The notes below the pieces were generated by a model that ran no database searches, was not told where the DNA came from, and saw nothing but the letters and a program-made list of their open reading frames with translations. From positions 1-9,691 of the forward strand of contig JAHEBR010000068.1 in assembly GCA_024642185.1 (NCBI GenBank): 9,691 bases of DNA. The letters are read 5' to 3'. The translations under genes were made by a program, and so were the position numbers. The DNA is from Marivivens sp. (GTDB taxonomy: Bacteria > Pseudomonadota > Alphaproteobacteria > Rhodobacterales > Rhodobacteraceae). Below, piece after piece: positions 1 to 6,304 of the stretch. Within the stretch, counting starts at the first letter, position 1. The number at the start of each line of letters is the position of its first letter.

Positions 1-32
1 AAGCCTTGGCGATACGTTGCGAGGAATGCCCC

Positions 33-1544
33 ATGCTCGATTTGACCTATGACGCCCCCAAACCCAAAGTCATCGCCGGCGCTACCGGCGACTGGGAACT
101 GGTGATCGGCCTCGAGGTCCACGCGCAGGTGGCCACCGCCGCCAAACTCTTTTCCGGCGCCTCGACCCAGTTCGGCGCCGAGCCCAATTCCAACGTCGCC
201 TTCGTCGATGCCGGGATGCCGGGAATGCTGCCGGTGATCAACGAAGGCTGCGTGGCGCAGGCCGTTCGCACCGGCCTTGGCCTCAAGGCCGAGATCAATC
301 TGTGGTCGGCCTTCGACCGCAAGAACTATTTCTATCCCGACCTGCCGCAGGGCTATCAGATCTCGCAGCTCTATCACCCGATCGTCGGCGAGGGCGAAGT
401 CCTTGTCGAGATGGGGGGCGGCGCCGCCCGCCTCGTGCGGATCGAGCGCATCCATCTTGAGCAGGACGCCGGCAAATCCATCCACGACATGGATCCTGCC
501 ATGTCCTTCGTCGACTTGAACCGCACCGGCGTTGCGCTCATGGAAATCGTGAGCCGCCCCGACATCCGCGGCCCCGAAGAGGCGGCAGCCTATGTCGGCA
601 AACTGCGCCAGATCCTGCGCTATTTGGGCACCTGCGACGGCAATATGCAAAACGGCAACCTGCGCGCCGACGTGAACGTCTCGGTCTGCCGCCCGGGCGA
701 CTATGAGAAATATCAGGCCACGCAGGATTTCAGCCACCTCGGCACCCGCTGCGAGCTGAAAAACATGAACTCGATGCGCTTCATCCAGATGGCCATCGAC
801 TATGAAGCCCGCCGCCAGATCGCCATCCTCGAAGACGGCGGCGCCGTCGTTCAGGAAACCCGCCTCTACGACCCCGACCGCAACGAGACCCGCTCGATGC
901 GGTCGAAGGAAGAGGCGCACGACTACCGCTACTTCCCCGATCCCGACCTCCTGCCGCTCGAGATCGAGCAGGCCTGGGTCGACGATATCGCCGCAAGCCT
1001 CCCCGAACTTCCCGACGCCAAGAAAGCCCGCTTCATGGGCGATTTCGGCCTGTCGGACTATGACGCCGCGGTGCTGACCGCCGAGGTCGCCAACGCCGCC
1101 TATTTCGAAAAGGTGGCCGAGGGCCGCGACGGCAAGCTCGCCGCCAACTGGGTCATCAACGAGCTTTTCGGCCGCCTCAAGAAAGAGGACCATTCGATCG
1201 AGGAAAGCCCCGTCTCGCCCGAACAGCTGGGCCAAATCGTCGGCCTCATCACCAAGGGCGACATCTCGGGCAAGATCGCCAAAGACCTCTTCGAAATCAT
1301 CTACACCGAAGGCGGCGATCCCGAAGCGATCGTCGAAGCCCGCGGCATGAAGCAGGTCACCGACACCGGCGCCATCGAAGCCGCCGTCGACGCCGTGATC
1401 GCCGAAAACCCCGCGCAGGTGGAAAAAGCCAAGGCCAACCCCAAGCTCGCGGGCTGGTTCGTCGGCCAGGTGATGAAAGCCACCGGCGGCAAAGCCAACC
1501 CGGCCGCGGTCAACGATCTCGTCACCAAGAAGCTCGGGCTCTAA
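33..1544 (+). CDS. gatB: Aspartyl/glutamyl-tRNA amidotransferase subunit B
   Basis: GatB is the kinase/tRNA-binding subunit of the cytoplasmic GatCAB amidotransferase, which converts Glu-tRNA(Gln), and in many bacteria Asp-tRNA(Asn), to the amidated form using ammonia from GatA. The 503-residue product has the usual family length. Visible signatures are VIGLEVHAQ (about residues 24-32), NYFYPDLPQGYQISQ (about 98-112), an HLEQDAGKS stretch, NRTGVALMEIVSRPD, the NGNLRADVNVSV stretch and YRYFPDPDL. The last 150 or so residues look like the GatB/YqeY tRNA-binding domain. I chose ATG 33 because GAGG lies 8 bases upstream and homologues start near here. The frame stays open upstream to a TTG at base 6, which has no visible support. 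gatA and gatC are not adjacent. Identity is very secure; the start is likely. Confidence 0.97.
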   Translation: MLDLTYDAPKPKVIAGATGDWELVIGLEVHAQVATAAKLFSGASTQFGAEPNSNVAFVDAGMPGMLPVINEGCVAQAVRTGLGLKAEINLWSAFDRKNYFYPDLPQGYQISQLYHPIVGEGEVLVEMGGGAARLVRIERIHLEQDAGKSIHDMDPAMSFVDLNRTGVALMEIVSRPDIRGPEEAAAYVGKLRQILRYLGTCDGNMQNGNLRADVNVSVCRPGDYEKYQATQDFSHLGTRCELKNMNSMRFIQMAIDYEARRQIAILEDGGAVVQETRLYDPDRNETRSMRSKEEAHDYRYFPDPDLLPLEIEQAWVDDIAASLPELPDAKKARFMGDFGLSDYDAAVLTAEVANAAYFEKVAEGRDGKLAANWVINELFGRLKKEDHSIEESPVSPEQLGQIVGLITKGDISGKIAKDLFEIIYTEGGDPEAIVEARGMKQVTDTGAIEAAVDAVIAENPAQVEKAKANPKLAGWFVGQVMKATGGKANPAAVNDLVTKKLGL

Positions 1545-1566
1545 CCCCTTCTTTTGGCTCAAAATA

Positions 1567-1612
1567 CTCCGGGGGTGAACGGGCCGTCAGGCCCGGAGGG
1601 GGCAGCGCCCCC
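1567..1612. terminator. Hairpin-rich GC block between convergent genes, likely bidirectional terminator
   Basis: Three inverted repeats crowd the space between gatB and the converging GFA gene. CTCCGGG (1567-1573) pairs with CCCGGAG (1592-1598). GGGCC (1581-1585) pairs with GGCCC (1590-1594) around GTCA. GGGGGC (1598-1603) pairs with GCCCCC (1607-1612) around AGC. The first two nest, and the third is adjacent and shares base 1598. The last C is also the first base of the GFA stop codon complement. No long T-run follows on the plus strand. Terminator function is inferred from structure and convergent position. I recall similar blocks recurring between genes in Rhodobacterales, but that cannot be tested here. 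Confidence 0.6.
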
Positions 1613-2118
1613 TACTCTTTGTCCCGAACCGCGACCTTGAGCAAATCGGCACGGCGCACAAGGCTCTCCGGAGACCAGGTCTCTTCCGTCACATAATAGT
1701 CCTCGACGACCTTGTGCTCGGGCGGCAAGACGACCCAGGGCTGCTTGGTCGTGGTGAAAATGTGCACATCGGGCGGCATGGCCGAAGGATCGTCCAGCGT
1801 TCCGGCCCGGATGAATTTGAAATACTTGCGGTAACCGCCGTAATAATACTGGCTCCACACGGTCACCCGGCACTTGGGACAGCGCGCCATGAGCTGGCCC
1901 TTGCCGCCCGGCGAGGGGATCATCATCTCCTCGACCTCGCCCTGCAAAAGGCTCACGCGACCCGACTCGATAATGGCATTGGTGGCAAATGCGGTGCCCG
2001 ACTGGCGCTGGCACCAGCTGCAATGGCAGCCGTGCACGATCAGAGGTCCCGAACTCATCCGGTAACGTACATGGCCGCAGGTGCAGCCTCCGTCATGGTG
2101 CTTGGAACCGTCCGACAT
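1612..2118 (-). CDS. GFA family zinc-binding protein (DUF636)
   Basis: This 168-residue protein belongs to the Gfa/CENP-V (DUF636) family of small zinc-binding proteins, named after glutathione-dependent formaldehyde-activating enzyme. Seven cysteines fall in the family pattern: C12 and C14 in GGCTCGHVRY, C31, C33 and C36 in CHCSWCQRQSG, and C80 and C83 in CPKC. These bind one or two zinc ions in characterised members. No signal peptide or membrane segment is seen, so it is probably cytoplasmic. The actual substrate cannot be read from the sequence; most family members have no demonstrated formaldehyde activity and no formaldehyde dehydrogenase gene is nearby. The ATG is well supported by a full AGGAGG at 2126-2131, 7 bases upstream. 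The gene lies 58 bases downstream of trpA on the same strand and could be co-transcribed with it. Confidence 0.9.
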   Translation of the reverse strand: MSDGSKHHDGGCTCGHVRYRMSSGPLIVHGCHCSWCQRQSGTAFATNAIIESGRVSLLQGEVEEMMIPSPGGKGQLMARCPKCRVTVWSQYYYGGYRKYFKFIRAGTLDDPSAMPPDVHIFTTTKQPWVVLPPEHKVVEDYYVTEETWSPESLVRRADLLKVAVRDKE

Positions 2119-2125
2119 GATCTTT

Positions 2126-2131
2126 CCTCCT
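2126..2131 (-). promoter_or_regulatory. Strong Shine-Dalgarno of the GFA gene
   Basis: On the minus strand AGGAGG sits 7 bases before the ATG. It is the strongest ribosome binding site in the window and fixes this start. Confidence 0.85.
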
Positions 2132-2176
2132 AGAAGCTAGCGAGGCAGCCTAGACCAAACCCGGAAAAACCCCAAA

Positions 2177-2968
2177 TCAGGCCCGATGCGCGCCGTCGGC
2201 AAGGCTTTTGACGAAAGCCAGAATGTCGGCCACGCTCTCGCCCTTGGCGATGCGCTCAACAATGGCCGAGCCGACCACCGCGCCATCGGCCACGCTGGCG
2301 ATCATCTCAGCGGCCTCGGGCGTCTTGATGCCAAAGCCTACAATAACCGGAAGATCGGTCTTGGCCTTGATTTGCGCCACCTCGGGGCCGACATCGCCCG
2401 CGACCGCATTGGCCGCACCGGTGATACCGGTGATCGAGACGTAATAGACGAAACCGGAGGTGTTGGTCAGAACCTTGGGCAGGCGCTTGTCGTCCGTTGT
2501 CGGCGTTGCAAGGCGAATGAAATTCAGCCCCATCTTCTGCGCCGGAATGCACAGCTCTGCGTCTTCTTCGGGCGGCAGATCGACGACGATCAGCCCGTCA
2601 ACACCGGCCTCTTTCGCATCAACGAGGAACTTGTCGACGCCGCGCGAATAGATCGGGTTGTAATAGCCCATCAGAACCACCGGGGTCTCGTTGTCGTCCT
2701 TGCGCAGCTCGCGCACCATCTGGAGGGTCTTCTCGAGGGTCTGTCCATTGGCAAGCGCCCGCTGACCGGCCAGCTGGATGGTCGGGCCATCGGCCATCGG
2801 GTCGGTGAAGGGCATCCCCAACTCGATCACATCCACGCCTGCCGCCGGCAGGCCCTTCACGATCTCAAGCGAGGTCTCATAATCCGGATCGCCCCCCATC
2901 ACATAGGCGACAAAGCCCTTGCGGCCTTCTGCCTTGAGCTTGGCGAATTTGGCGTCGATCCTGGTCAT
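2177..2968 (-). CDS. trpA: Tryptophan synthase alpha chain
   Basis: TrpA cleaves indole-3-glycerol phosphate to indole and glyceraldehyde 3-phosphate and channels the indole to TrpB in the cytoplasmic alpha2-beta2 complex, the last step of tryptophan synthesis. The 263-residue protein is a complete TIM-barrel chain. The catalytic acids fall at the textbook positions: Glu49 in VIELGMPFTDP and Asp60 in MADGPT. Other family signatures are GYYNP (101-105), VVDLPPEE (about 128-135), ATPTTDD (154-160), Tyr175 in FVYYVSITGITG and the phosphate loop GFGI (211-214). ATG 2968 has a GAGGGA-type ribosome binding site about 6-7 bases upstream. trpB and trpF are not within view, so trpA is separated from them here. 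The upstream gap to idi is 152 bases, enough for its own promoter, but I found no convincing one. Confidence 0.97.
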   Translation of the reverse strand: MTRIDAKFAKLKAEGRKGFVAYVMGGDPDYETSLEIVKGLPAAGVDVIELGMPFTDPMADGPTIQLAGQRALANGQTLEKTLQMVRELRKDDNETPVVLMGYYNPIYSRGVDKFLVDAKEAGVDGLIVVDLPPEEDAELCIPAQKMGLNFIRLATPTTDDKRLPKVLTNTSGFVYYVSITGITGAANAVAGDVGPEVAQIKAKTDLPVIVGFGIKTPEAAEMIASVADGAVVGSAIVERIAKGESVADILAFVKSLADGAHRA

Positions 2969-3069
2969 CGTCTTTCCCTCACATGGTCCGAGCGGGTTTG
3001 CGGCATGAAGGGGGGAAAATCAAGCCTGAGCCGAGGCGCATCCCCTCTTGGCGCAGGATTGTCGCAGGT

Positions 3070-3114
3070 CTGAGGCTGGAGAGGCCTCCGGATCGCGCTC
3101 GGACCTCGCCTCAG
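3070..3114 (-). terminator. Possible weak terminator or hairpin downstream of idi
   Basis: CTGAGGC (3070-3076) and GCCTCAG (3108-3114) form a 7-base inverted repeat around a 31-base loop that contains a smaller TCCG/CGGA pair and a GAGGCCTC palindrome. It lies just past the idi stop codon on the minus strand. No T-run follows, so terminator function is only a suggestion. Confidence 0.25.
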
Positions 3115-3120
3115 GAGGGA

Positions 3121-3645
3121 TCAGCCGAAAATCGCCGCCGGATGATCGGCCATATAGATACGCAGCCACGGGGTATAGGCCTCGGGGCGCGCCGCGATGT
3201 CGGCCTCCAGCGCCCCGCGCGACATCCAGATGGTTTCCATCACCTCGGAAGGATTGGCCGCAAAGCTCAGATCAGCAGGTGCGATGGCGACGAAAAGATC
3301 GACCACCTCATGCTCGGTCATCCCGTCGCCCACATCGGCACGGTATTCGACTTCCTGCTTCCAGACCGGATCGAGACCCCTGATCCCGAGCTCCTCCTCA
3401 AGCCGCCGCTGGGCGCAGGTCCGCGGCGCCTCGCCCCACAAGGGATGGGTGCAGCAGGTATTCGCCCAAAGGCCCGGCGTGTGGTATTTGCCCAGCGCGC
3501 GGCGCTGCAGAAGGATCAACTCGCCCGCCATCACAAAGACGCTGACCGCGCGGTGCCTGATCCCGCGCAGGTGCACCTCGAGCTTGTCGACAGGCGCGAG
3601 CGCGCCGTCGATCCATGCGGGGATCATCTGCGGGTTCTGGATCAT
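3121..3645 (-). CDS. idi: Isopentenyl-diphosphate delta-isomerase, type 1
   Basis: Type 1 IPP isomerase interconverts isopentenyl and dimethylallyl diphosphate, balancing the precursors of quinones, carotenoids and other isoprenoids. The 174-residue protein has the Nudix-like fold signature of the family: HRAVSVFV, LLQRRALGKYHTPGLWANTCCTHP with the catalytic cysteine most likely C65 (second of the pair), the RRLEEELGI helix, and EHEV, where E111 and E113 match the metal-binding and catalytic acids. In Rhodobacter capsulatus idi lies within the photosynthesis gene cluster. No photosynthesis gene is seen here. No good ribosome binding site precedes ATG 3645; an in-frame ATG at 3627 would give MIPAWIDG and is a fair alternative. 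It is transcribed away from the cytochrome c gene and heads the idi-trpA-GFA run. Confidence 0.94.
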   Translation of the reverse strand: MIQNPQMIPAWIDGALAPVDKLEVHLRGIRHRAVSVFVMAGELILLQRRALGKYHTPGLWANTCCTHPLWGEAPRTCAQRRLEEELGIRGLDPVWKQEVEYRADVGDGMTEHEVVDLFVAIAPADLSFAANPSEVMETIWMSRGALEADIAARPEAYTPWLRIYMADHPAAIFG

Positions 3646-3725
3646 GGGGATGCGATTTGCGGCAAAGCGCCGGTCTTGCCAAGCCCCAAATTACCCTGCC
3701 CGCCGTGACGGATCGGCGCGGGGGC

Positions 3726-3754
3726 TTCAAAACCGCAGGACTTTGGGATATTTT
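3726..3754 (+). promoter_or_regulatory. Candidate promoter of the cytochrome c gene
   Basis: TTCAAA (3726-3731) and TATTTT (3749-3754) are separated by 17 bases, each matching 4 of 6 positions of the sigma70-type consensus. They lie about 50 bases before the cytochrome start in the 157-base divergent gap with idi. This is the best-spaced pair I found there. It is a pattern match only. Confidence 0.35.
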
Positions 3755-3802
3755 CCGCCCGTCCAGCCACTCTCATGCAGAGTCGCACCTATAGGAGCAA
3801 TC

Positions 3803-4252
3803 ATGAAAAATATCGGATTTGCCGCAGCCTTGGCGCTGGCTGCCAGTGTCGCCTCGGCTCAGGAAGCCCCCTCGGGCGATGCCGCCAATGGCGAAACCCT
3901 GTTCGGCCGCCAGTGCGTTTCCTGCCACTCGGCCATCAACGCCGAGGGCGAGGCTGTCGCTGGCCGCGGCGCCAAAACCGGCCCCAACCTTTTCGGCCTC
4001 TTGGGCCGTGTCATCGGTTCGATGGAAGACTTCCGCTATGGCGACTCGATCCTTGCCGTTGCCGCGACCGAAGCCACCTGGGACGAGGCCGCTTTCGTCG
4101 CCTATGTGCAGGACCCGACCGATTGGCTCCGCACCACGCTTGCCGATCCGCGCGCGCGCTCGAAAATGGCCTTCAAGGTCCGTTCGGCTGAGGATTCCGC
4201 CGATATCTGGGCCTATCTGTCTGCCTTTGGTGCCGAGGGCGCCAGCCAGTAA
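3803..4252 (+). CDS. Periplasmic cytochrome c, class I (c2/c550-like)
   Basis: This 149-residue monohaem cytochrome carries electrons in the periplasm, probably between respiratory complexes. Residues 1-19 are a signal peptide ending in SVASA before Gln20. The haem site is CVSCH (C38, C41, H42). The segment TGPNLFGLLGR (about 59-69) follows as in c2/c550 proteins, and RSKMAFKVR near the C terminus offers Met122 as the sixth haem ligand. That arrangement fits the cytochrome c2/c550 group rather than small bacterial c5 or c4 types. AGGAG at 3793-3797 lies 5 bases before ATG 3803, which makes the start firm. It appears to be a single-gene unit, with a candidate promoter upstream and an intrinsic terminator downstream. 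No oxidase or bc1 gene is adjacent, so the partner is unknown. Confidence 0.92.
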   Translation: MKNIGFAAALALAASVASAQEAPSGDAANGETLFGRQCVSCHSAINAEGEAVAGRGAKTGPNLFGLLGRVIGSMEDFRYGDSILAVAATEATWDEAAFVAYVQDPTDWLRTTLADPRARSKMAFKVRSAEDSADIWAYLSAFGAEGASQ

Positions 4253-4271
4253 TCCCCGCCAATACACCACG

Positions 4272-4307
4272 GGCCGCCCCGCACCCCAGCCGGGCGGCCG
4301 TTTCTTT
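4272..4307 (+). terminator. Rho-independent terminator after the cytochrome c gene
   Basis: GGCCGCCC (4272-4279) pairs perfectly with GGGCGGCC (4292-4299) across a 12-base loop. A T-rich run, TTTCTTT (4301-4307), follows. It lies 20 bases after the cytochrome stop codon and is the clearest intrinsic terminator in the window. Confidence 0.82.
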
Positions 4308-4333
4308 GACAGACCAACCCGCTTTGCTAGTTT
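4306..4333 (+). promoter_or_regulatory. Candidate promoter of the DUF4177-like gene
   Basis: A perfect TTGACA -35 (4306-4311) is followed after 16 bases by TAGTTT (4328-4333), which matches 3 of 6 of the -10 consensus. Predicted transcription would begin near 4340, about 25 bases before the ATG. The -35 overlaps the T-tract of the preceding terminator. Confidence 0.5.
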
Positions 4334-4364
4334 GGCCCGAGCCGAAAGACAGTCGAGATCTGAG

Positions 4365-4703
4365 ATGCAGACCACCGAATACCGCGTCGAGCCGGCCCCG
4401 CGCCGGGGAACCAAGGCCAAGGGCCTCAAGACCGCCGAAGACCGGTTTGCCGCCGCCCTGACCGCCAAGCTCAACGAGATGGCGGCCGAGGGCTGGGACT
4501 ATCTGCGCGCCGACACCCTGCCTTGCGACGAACGCAGCGGCATCGCCGGGCGCAGCACGACCTATCACAGCGTTCTGGTTTTCGCCCGCGCGAAGGCCGA
4601 GGAAGCCAAGGCCGAAGCGCCTGCCGCATTGGCCGCGCCCGAGGCAAGCCCGCCCGCAGCGCTTCCCGCCGCAGAGGCCGAGAAGCCCGAAACATCCGAA
4701 TAG
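4365..4703 (+). CDS. DUF4177-like protein with Ala/Glu/Pro-rich tail
   Basis: The first 75 or so of 112 residues resemble the small DUF4177 family, which has no established function. Matching features are an opening YRVEPAPRRG strand, a helix ending in LNEMAAEGWDYLRADTLPC and a final strand YHSVLVFAR. From about residue 76 to the end the protein is low-complexity, rich in Ala, Glu, Lys and Pro, and probably disordered. No signal peptide or membrane helix is seen. The ribosome binding site before ATG 4365 is weak (GAG at 4355-4357). A good promoter candidate lies just upstream. The TAG stop is immediately next to the stop of the converging bolA gene. Reality as a gene is likely from the family match and codon bias; the function is unknown. 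Confidence 0.85.
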   Translation: MQTTEYRVEPAPRRGTKAKGLKTAEDRFAAALTAKLNEMAAEGWDYLRADTLPCDERSGIAGRSTTYHSVLVFARAKAEEAKAEAPAALAAPEASPPAALPAAEAEKPETSE

Positions 4704-4958
4704 TCAGCGGATATCGATCGCCAGCGCGTGAATGCGACCGATGATGTCCTTGCCCAGGGCGGCATGGATCGCGCGGTGGCGGGCAAGGCGGTTCATCCCG
4801 TCAAAGGCGGGCGCGGCGATCACGATCTGCCAATGGCTCTCGCCGCCTTCCTGATATCCGGCATGGCCGCGATGCTTCTCGCTGTCGTCATGCACCTCGA
4901 GAAGCGTCGGTGCGAAAGCTTCGGTCAGCCGTGTGGCCATTAGATCGGCAATTCTCAC
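4704..4958 (-). CDS. BolA family protein
   Basis: BolA-type proteins partner with monothiol glutaredoxins, holding or transferring [2Fe-2S] clusters, and are linked to iron homeostasis and stress responses. This 84-residue protein spans the whole single-domain fold: H29 to G34 in HRGHAGY, a GGESHWQIVI strand, the helix RLARHRAIHAALG, and the C-terminal RIHALAI strand, whose H77 matches the conserved cluster-ligand histidine. The start is a GTG at 4958, supported by AGGAG 7 bases upstream. The ATG at 4940 would remove the first six residues and has no such site. Its divergent partner is a J-domain gene 74 bases away. Its stop codon abuts that of the DUF4177-like gene. Which BolA subfamily it belongs to (BolA, IbaG or other) cannot be settled by eye. 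Confidence 0.92.
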   Translation of the reverse strand: MRIADLMATRLTEAFAPTLLEVHDDSEKHRGHAGYQEGGESHWQIVIAAPAFDGMNRLARHRAIHAALGKDIIGRIHALAIDIR

Positions 4959-4965
4959 AAAATTT

Positions 4966-4970
4966 CTCCT
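4966..4970 (-). promoter_or_regulatory. Ribosome binding site deciding the bolA GTG start
   Basis: On the minus strand AGGAG is followed by seven bases (AAATTTT) and then GTG. It favours the GTG at 4958 over the internal ATG at 4940. Confidence 0.75.
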
Positions 4971-5032
4971 GCCCTCTTCAATCTCCGGTCACAACGTTTA
5001 AACTCCCTCGTCCGAGTCGGAAAGGTGTGCCC

Positions 5033-5665
5033 ATGGTTAAGACTGACCCGTTTGGCTTCGATATGTCGGTATCGGCCTCGAAGAAGAAGAACCCGCGCGG
5101 ACGGCGCGGGATGTCGGGCGCTTTCGACACCTCGACCCGCGTCTGCGATCATCCGGGCTGTGAGGAAGCCGGCAAATACCGGGCGCCGAAATCGCCCGAC
5201 GTGCTCGACGACTTCTTCTGGTTCTGCAGGGACCATGTGCGCGAATATAACCTCAAGTGGAACTTCTTCGACGGCGCAACCGAGCAGGAGTATCTCGAGC
5301 AGGTCGACAAGGACCGTGTCTGGGAACGCCCGACCAAGCCCTTTGGAAAACGTTCGGAAGAACAGCGCGCCTGGGCGCGGCTTGGGGTTGATGATCCGCA
5401 TCAGGTCTTGGGTGAAAACGCGACCCGCAATCCGGGCAAGAATGTCACCGGCTCCCGCCGCCTGCCGCCGACCGAGCGGCGCGCGGTGGATATCCTCGAG
5501 GTCAAGGACTCGATGTCCAAGGCCGAGATCCGCAAGAGCTATAAGGCGCTCATCAAGGTCCTGCACCCCGACATGAACGGCGGCGACCGCAGCCAGGAAG
5601 AGCAGCTGGCCGAAGTGGTCTGGGCCTGGGATCAGATCAAGATCAGCCGGCACTTCGCCGACTAG
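5033..5665 (+). CDS. J-domain protein with N-terminal Cys/His motif
   Basis: The C terminus (about residues 147-210) is a J domain: RRAVDILEVKDSMSKAEIRKSYKAL, then the diagnostic HPD at 178-180 after the basic helix II, then helix III ending in ISRHFAD. J domains stimulate the ATPase of DnaK/Hsp70. The N-terminal part holds C38 and C43 in CDHPGC and C65 and H68 in WFCRDH, a possible zinc site. A tryptophan- and aromatic-rich linker follows. There is no Gly/Phe region or DnaJ-type zinc-finger repeat, so this is a specialised co-chaperone and not DnaJ itself. The product is 210 residues from ATG 5033, which has an AAGGTG-like ribosome binding site about 6 bases upstream. It diverges from bolA, and its TAG stop overlaps the stop of the opposing gene. 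The client is unknown. Confidence 0.9.
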   Translation: MVKTDPFGFDMSVSASKKKNPRGRRGMSGAFDTSTRVCDHPGCEEAGKYRAPKSPDVLDDFFWFCRDHVREYNLKWNFFDGATEQEYLEQVDKDRVWERPTKPFGKRSEEQRAWARLGVDDPHQVLGENATRNPGKNVTGSRRLPPTERRAVDILEVKDSMSKAEIRKSYKALIKVLHPDMNGGDRSQEEQLAEVVWAWDQIKISRHFAD

Positions 5666-6120
5666 GCCAGCGCCCTCCAGCGCCCCACAAGTCGATCCGT
5701 GATGGCGAGGGTCGCCACAAGGCCCACCGCAGCCGCGGGCTTTGCCAGAAGGGTCACAAGAACCGCGAAGGGCGCGAACATCGTGCCAAAGACCGGCAGA
5801 ATCATCGATCCGGCAGTAATAGCTGCGATGAAGGAAAAGACGACCCCGCCCTTCAAGGCCCGCACAAAGCCCCGCGCGCCCGGCCAGCCGAAATCGCGCC
5901 AAGCGGCAGACAGCCCCGCCCAGGCGCCGACAGCCCCCGACACCGCGACCCAAAGGGCATAGGAGACAGGTACGGGCCCGCTCGCAAGCCGCAGCACGAC
6001 CACCAGCGCAAGGGCAGCCCCGCTCGAAAGGATCATCGCACTCGCGAGCAACAACCCATCAGTCGACGCACCAGCAGCGCGCCTCAATACAGGCAATTCA
6101 TGTGTCGTGGCAGCAGACAT
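5662..6120 (-). CDS. Uncharacterised membrane protein with four predicted helices
   Basis: I do not recognise a named family. The 152-residue product has a polar N terminus of about 20 residues, then hydrophobic segments at roughly 22-46, 54-74, 91-115 and 116-142, and ends in the basic sequence RLVGRWRALA. The basic loop RDFGWPGARGFVRALK between helices 2 and 3 suggests a cytoplasmic loop under the positive-inside rule. No catalytic motif is visible. ATG 6120 was chosen because AGGG (6126-6129) precedes it by 5 bases and the frame further upstream lacks membrane-protein character. The frame itself stays open to about 6441, into cobS. It diverges from cobS with a 184-base gap, and its stop overlaps that of the J-domain gene. 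It could be a polytopic protein of unknown function or a small transport or envelope factor. Confidence 0.8.
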   Translation of the reverse strand: MSAATTHELPVLRRAAGASTDGLLLASAMILSSGAALALVVVLRLASGPVPVSYALWVAVSGAVGAWAGLSAAWRDFGWPGARGFVRALKGGVVFSFIAAITAGSMILPVFGTMFAPFAVLVTLLAKPAAAVGLVATLAITDRLVGRWRALA

Positions 6121-6243
6121 CGTGGCCCTACCCTGCCGCGTCGCATAGCTCTGGGCCAGAGGTGACAAAGGCAACGATCTGTTTCCCCGCTGGCACAAAG
6201 TGGCCACCACGGTCATAAATTGCCTCGCCCCCTTCCCCTTGCA

Positions 6244-6265
6244 GATGCATGGGATATGGTGCATC
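6244..6265. repeat. 22-base dyad in the cobS leader region
   Basis: GATGCA (6244-6249) and TGCATC (6260-6265) are perfect inverted repeats around a 10-base centre. The element lies 39 bases before the cobS ATG in the divergent gap. It could be an operator or an RNA hairpin; its function is unknown. Confidence 0.4.
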
Positions 6266-6304
6266 CCGAACACCGAAAAGACGCCCAGACGAAAGCATCC
6301 CCCC

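Noticed and set aside
2119..2176. Promoter for the GFA gene in the gap after trpA, suggested by several CTAG motifs
   Set aside because: No -35 and -10 pair with acceptable spacing was found; read-through from trpA is as likely.
2186..3073. A 295-codon plus-strand open frame opposite trpA
   Set aside because: trpA on the minus strand is complete with both catalytic acids. The antisense product has no recognisable domain.
4955..5953. A 332-codon minus-strand open frame across the J-domain gene
   Set aside because: It runs antisense to a gene with a clear J domain and through the membrane-protein gene in another frame; no domain is visible.
6191..6206. Sigma54-like TGGCAC element upstream of cobS
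   Set aside because: The -24 half TGGCAC is present, but the required -12 TTGC half is replaced by GGCC at the corresponding spacing.
6121..6304. Cobalamin riboswitch upstream of cobS
   Set aside because: The 184-base gap is short for one and I could not find the conserved B12-box sequence or the expected stem arrangement.
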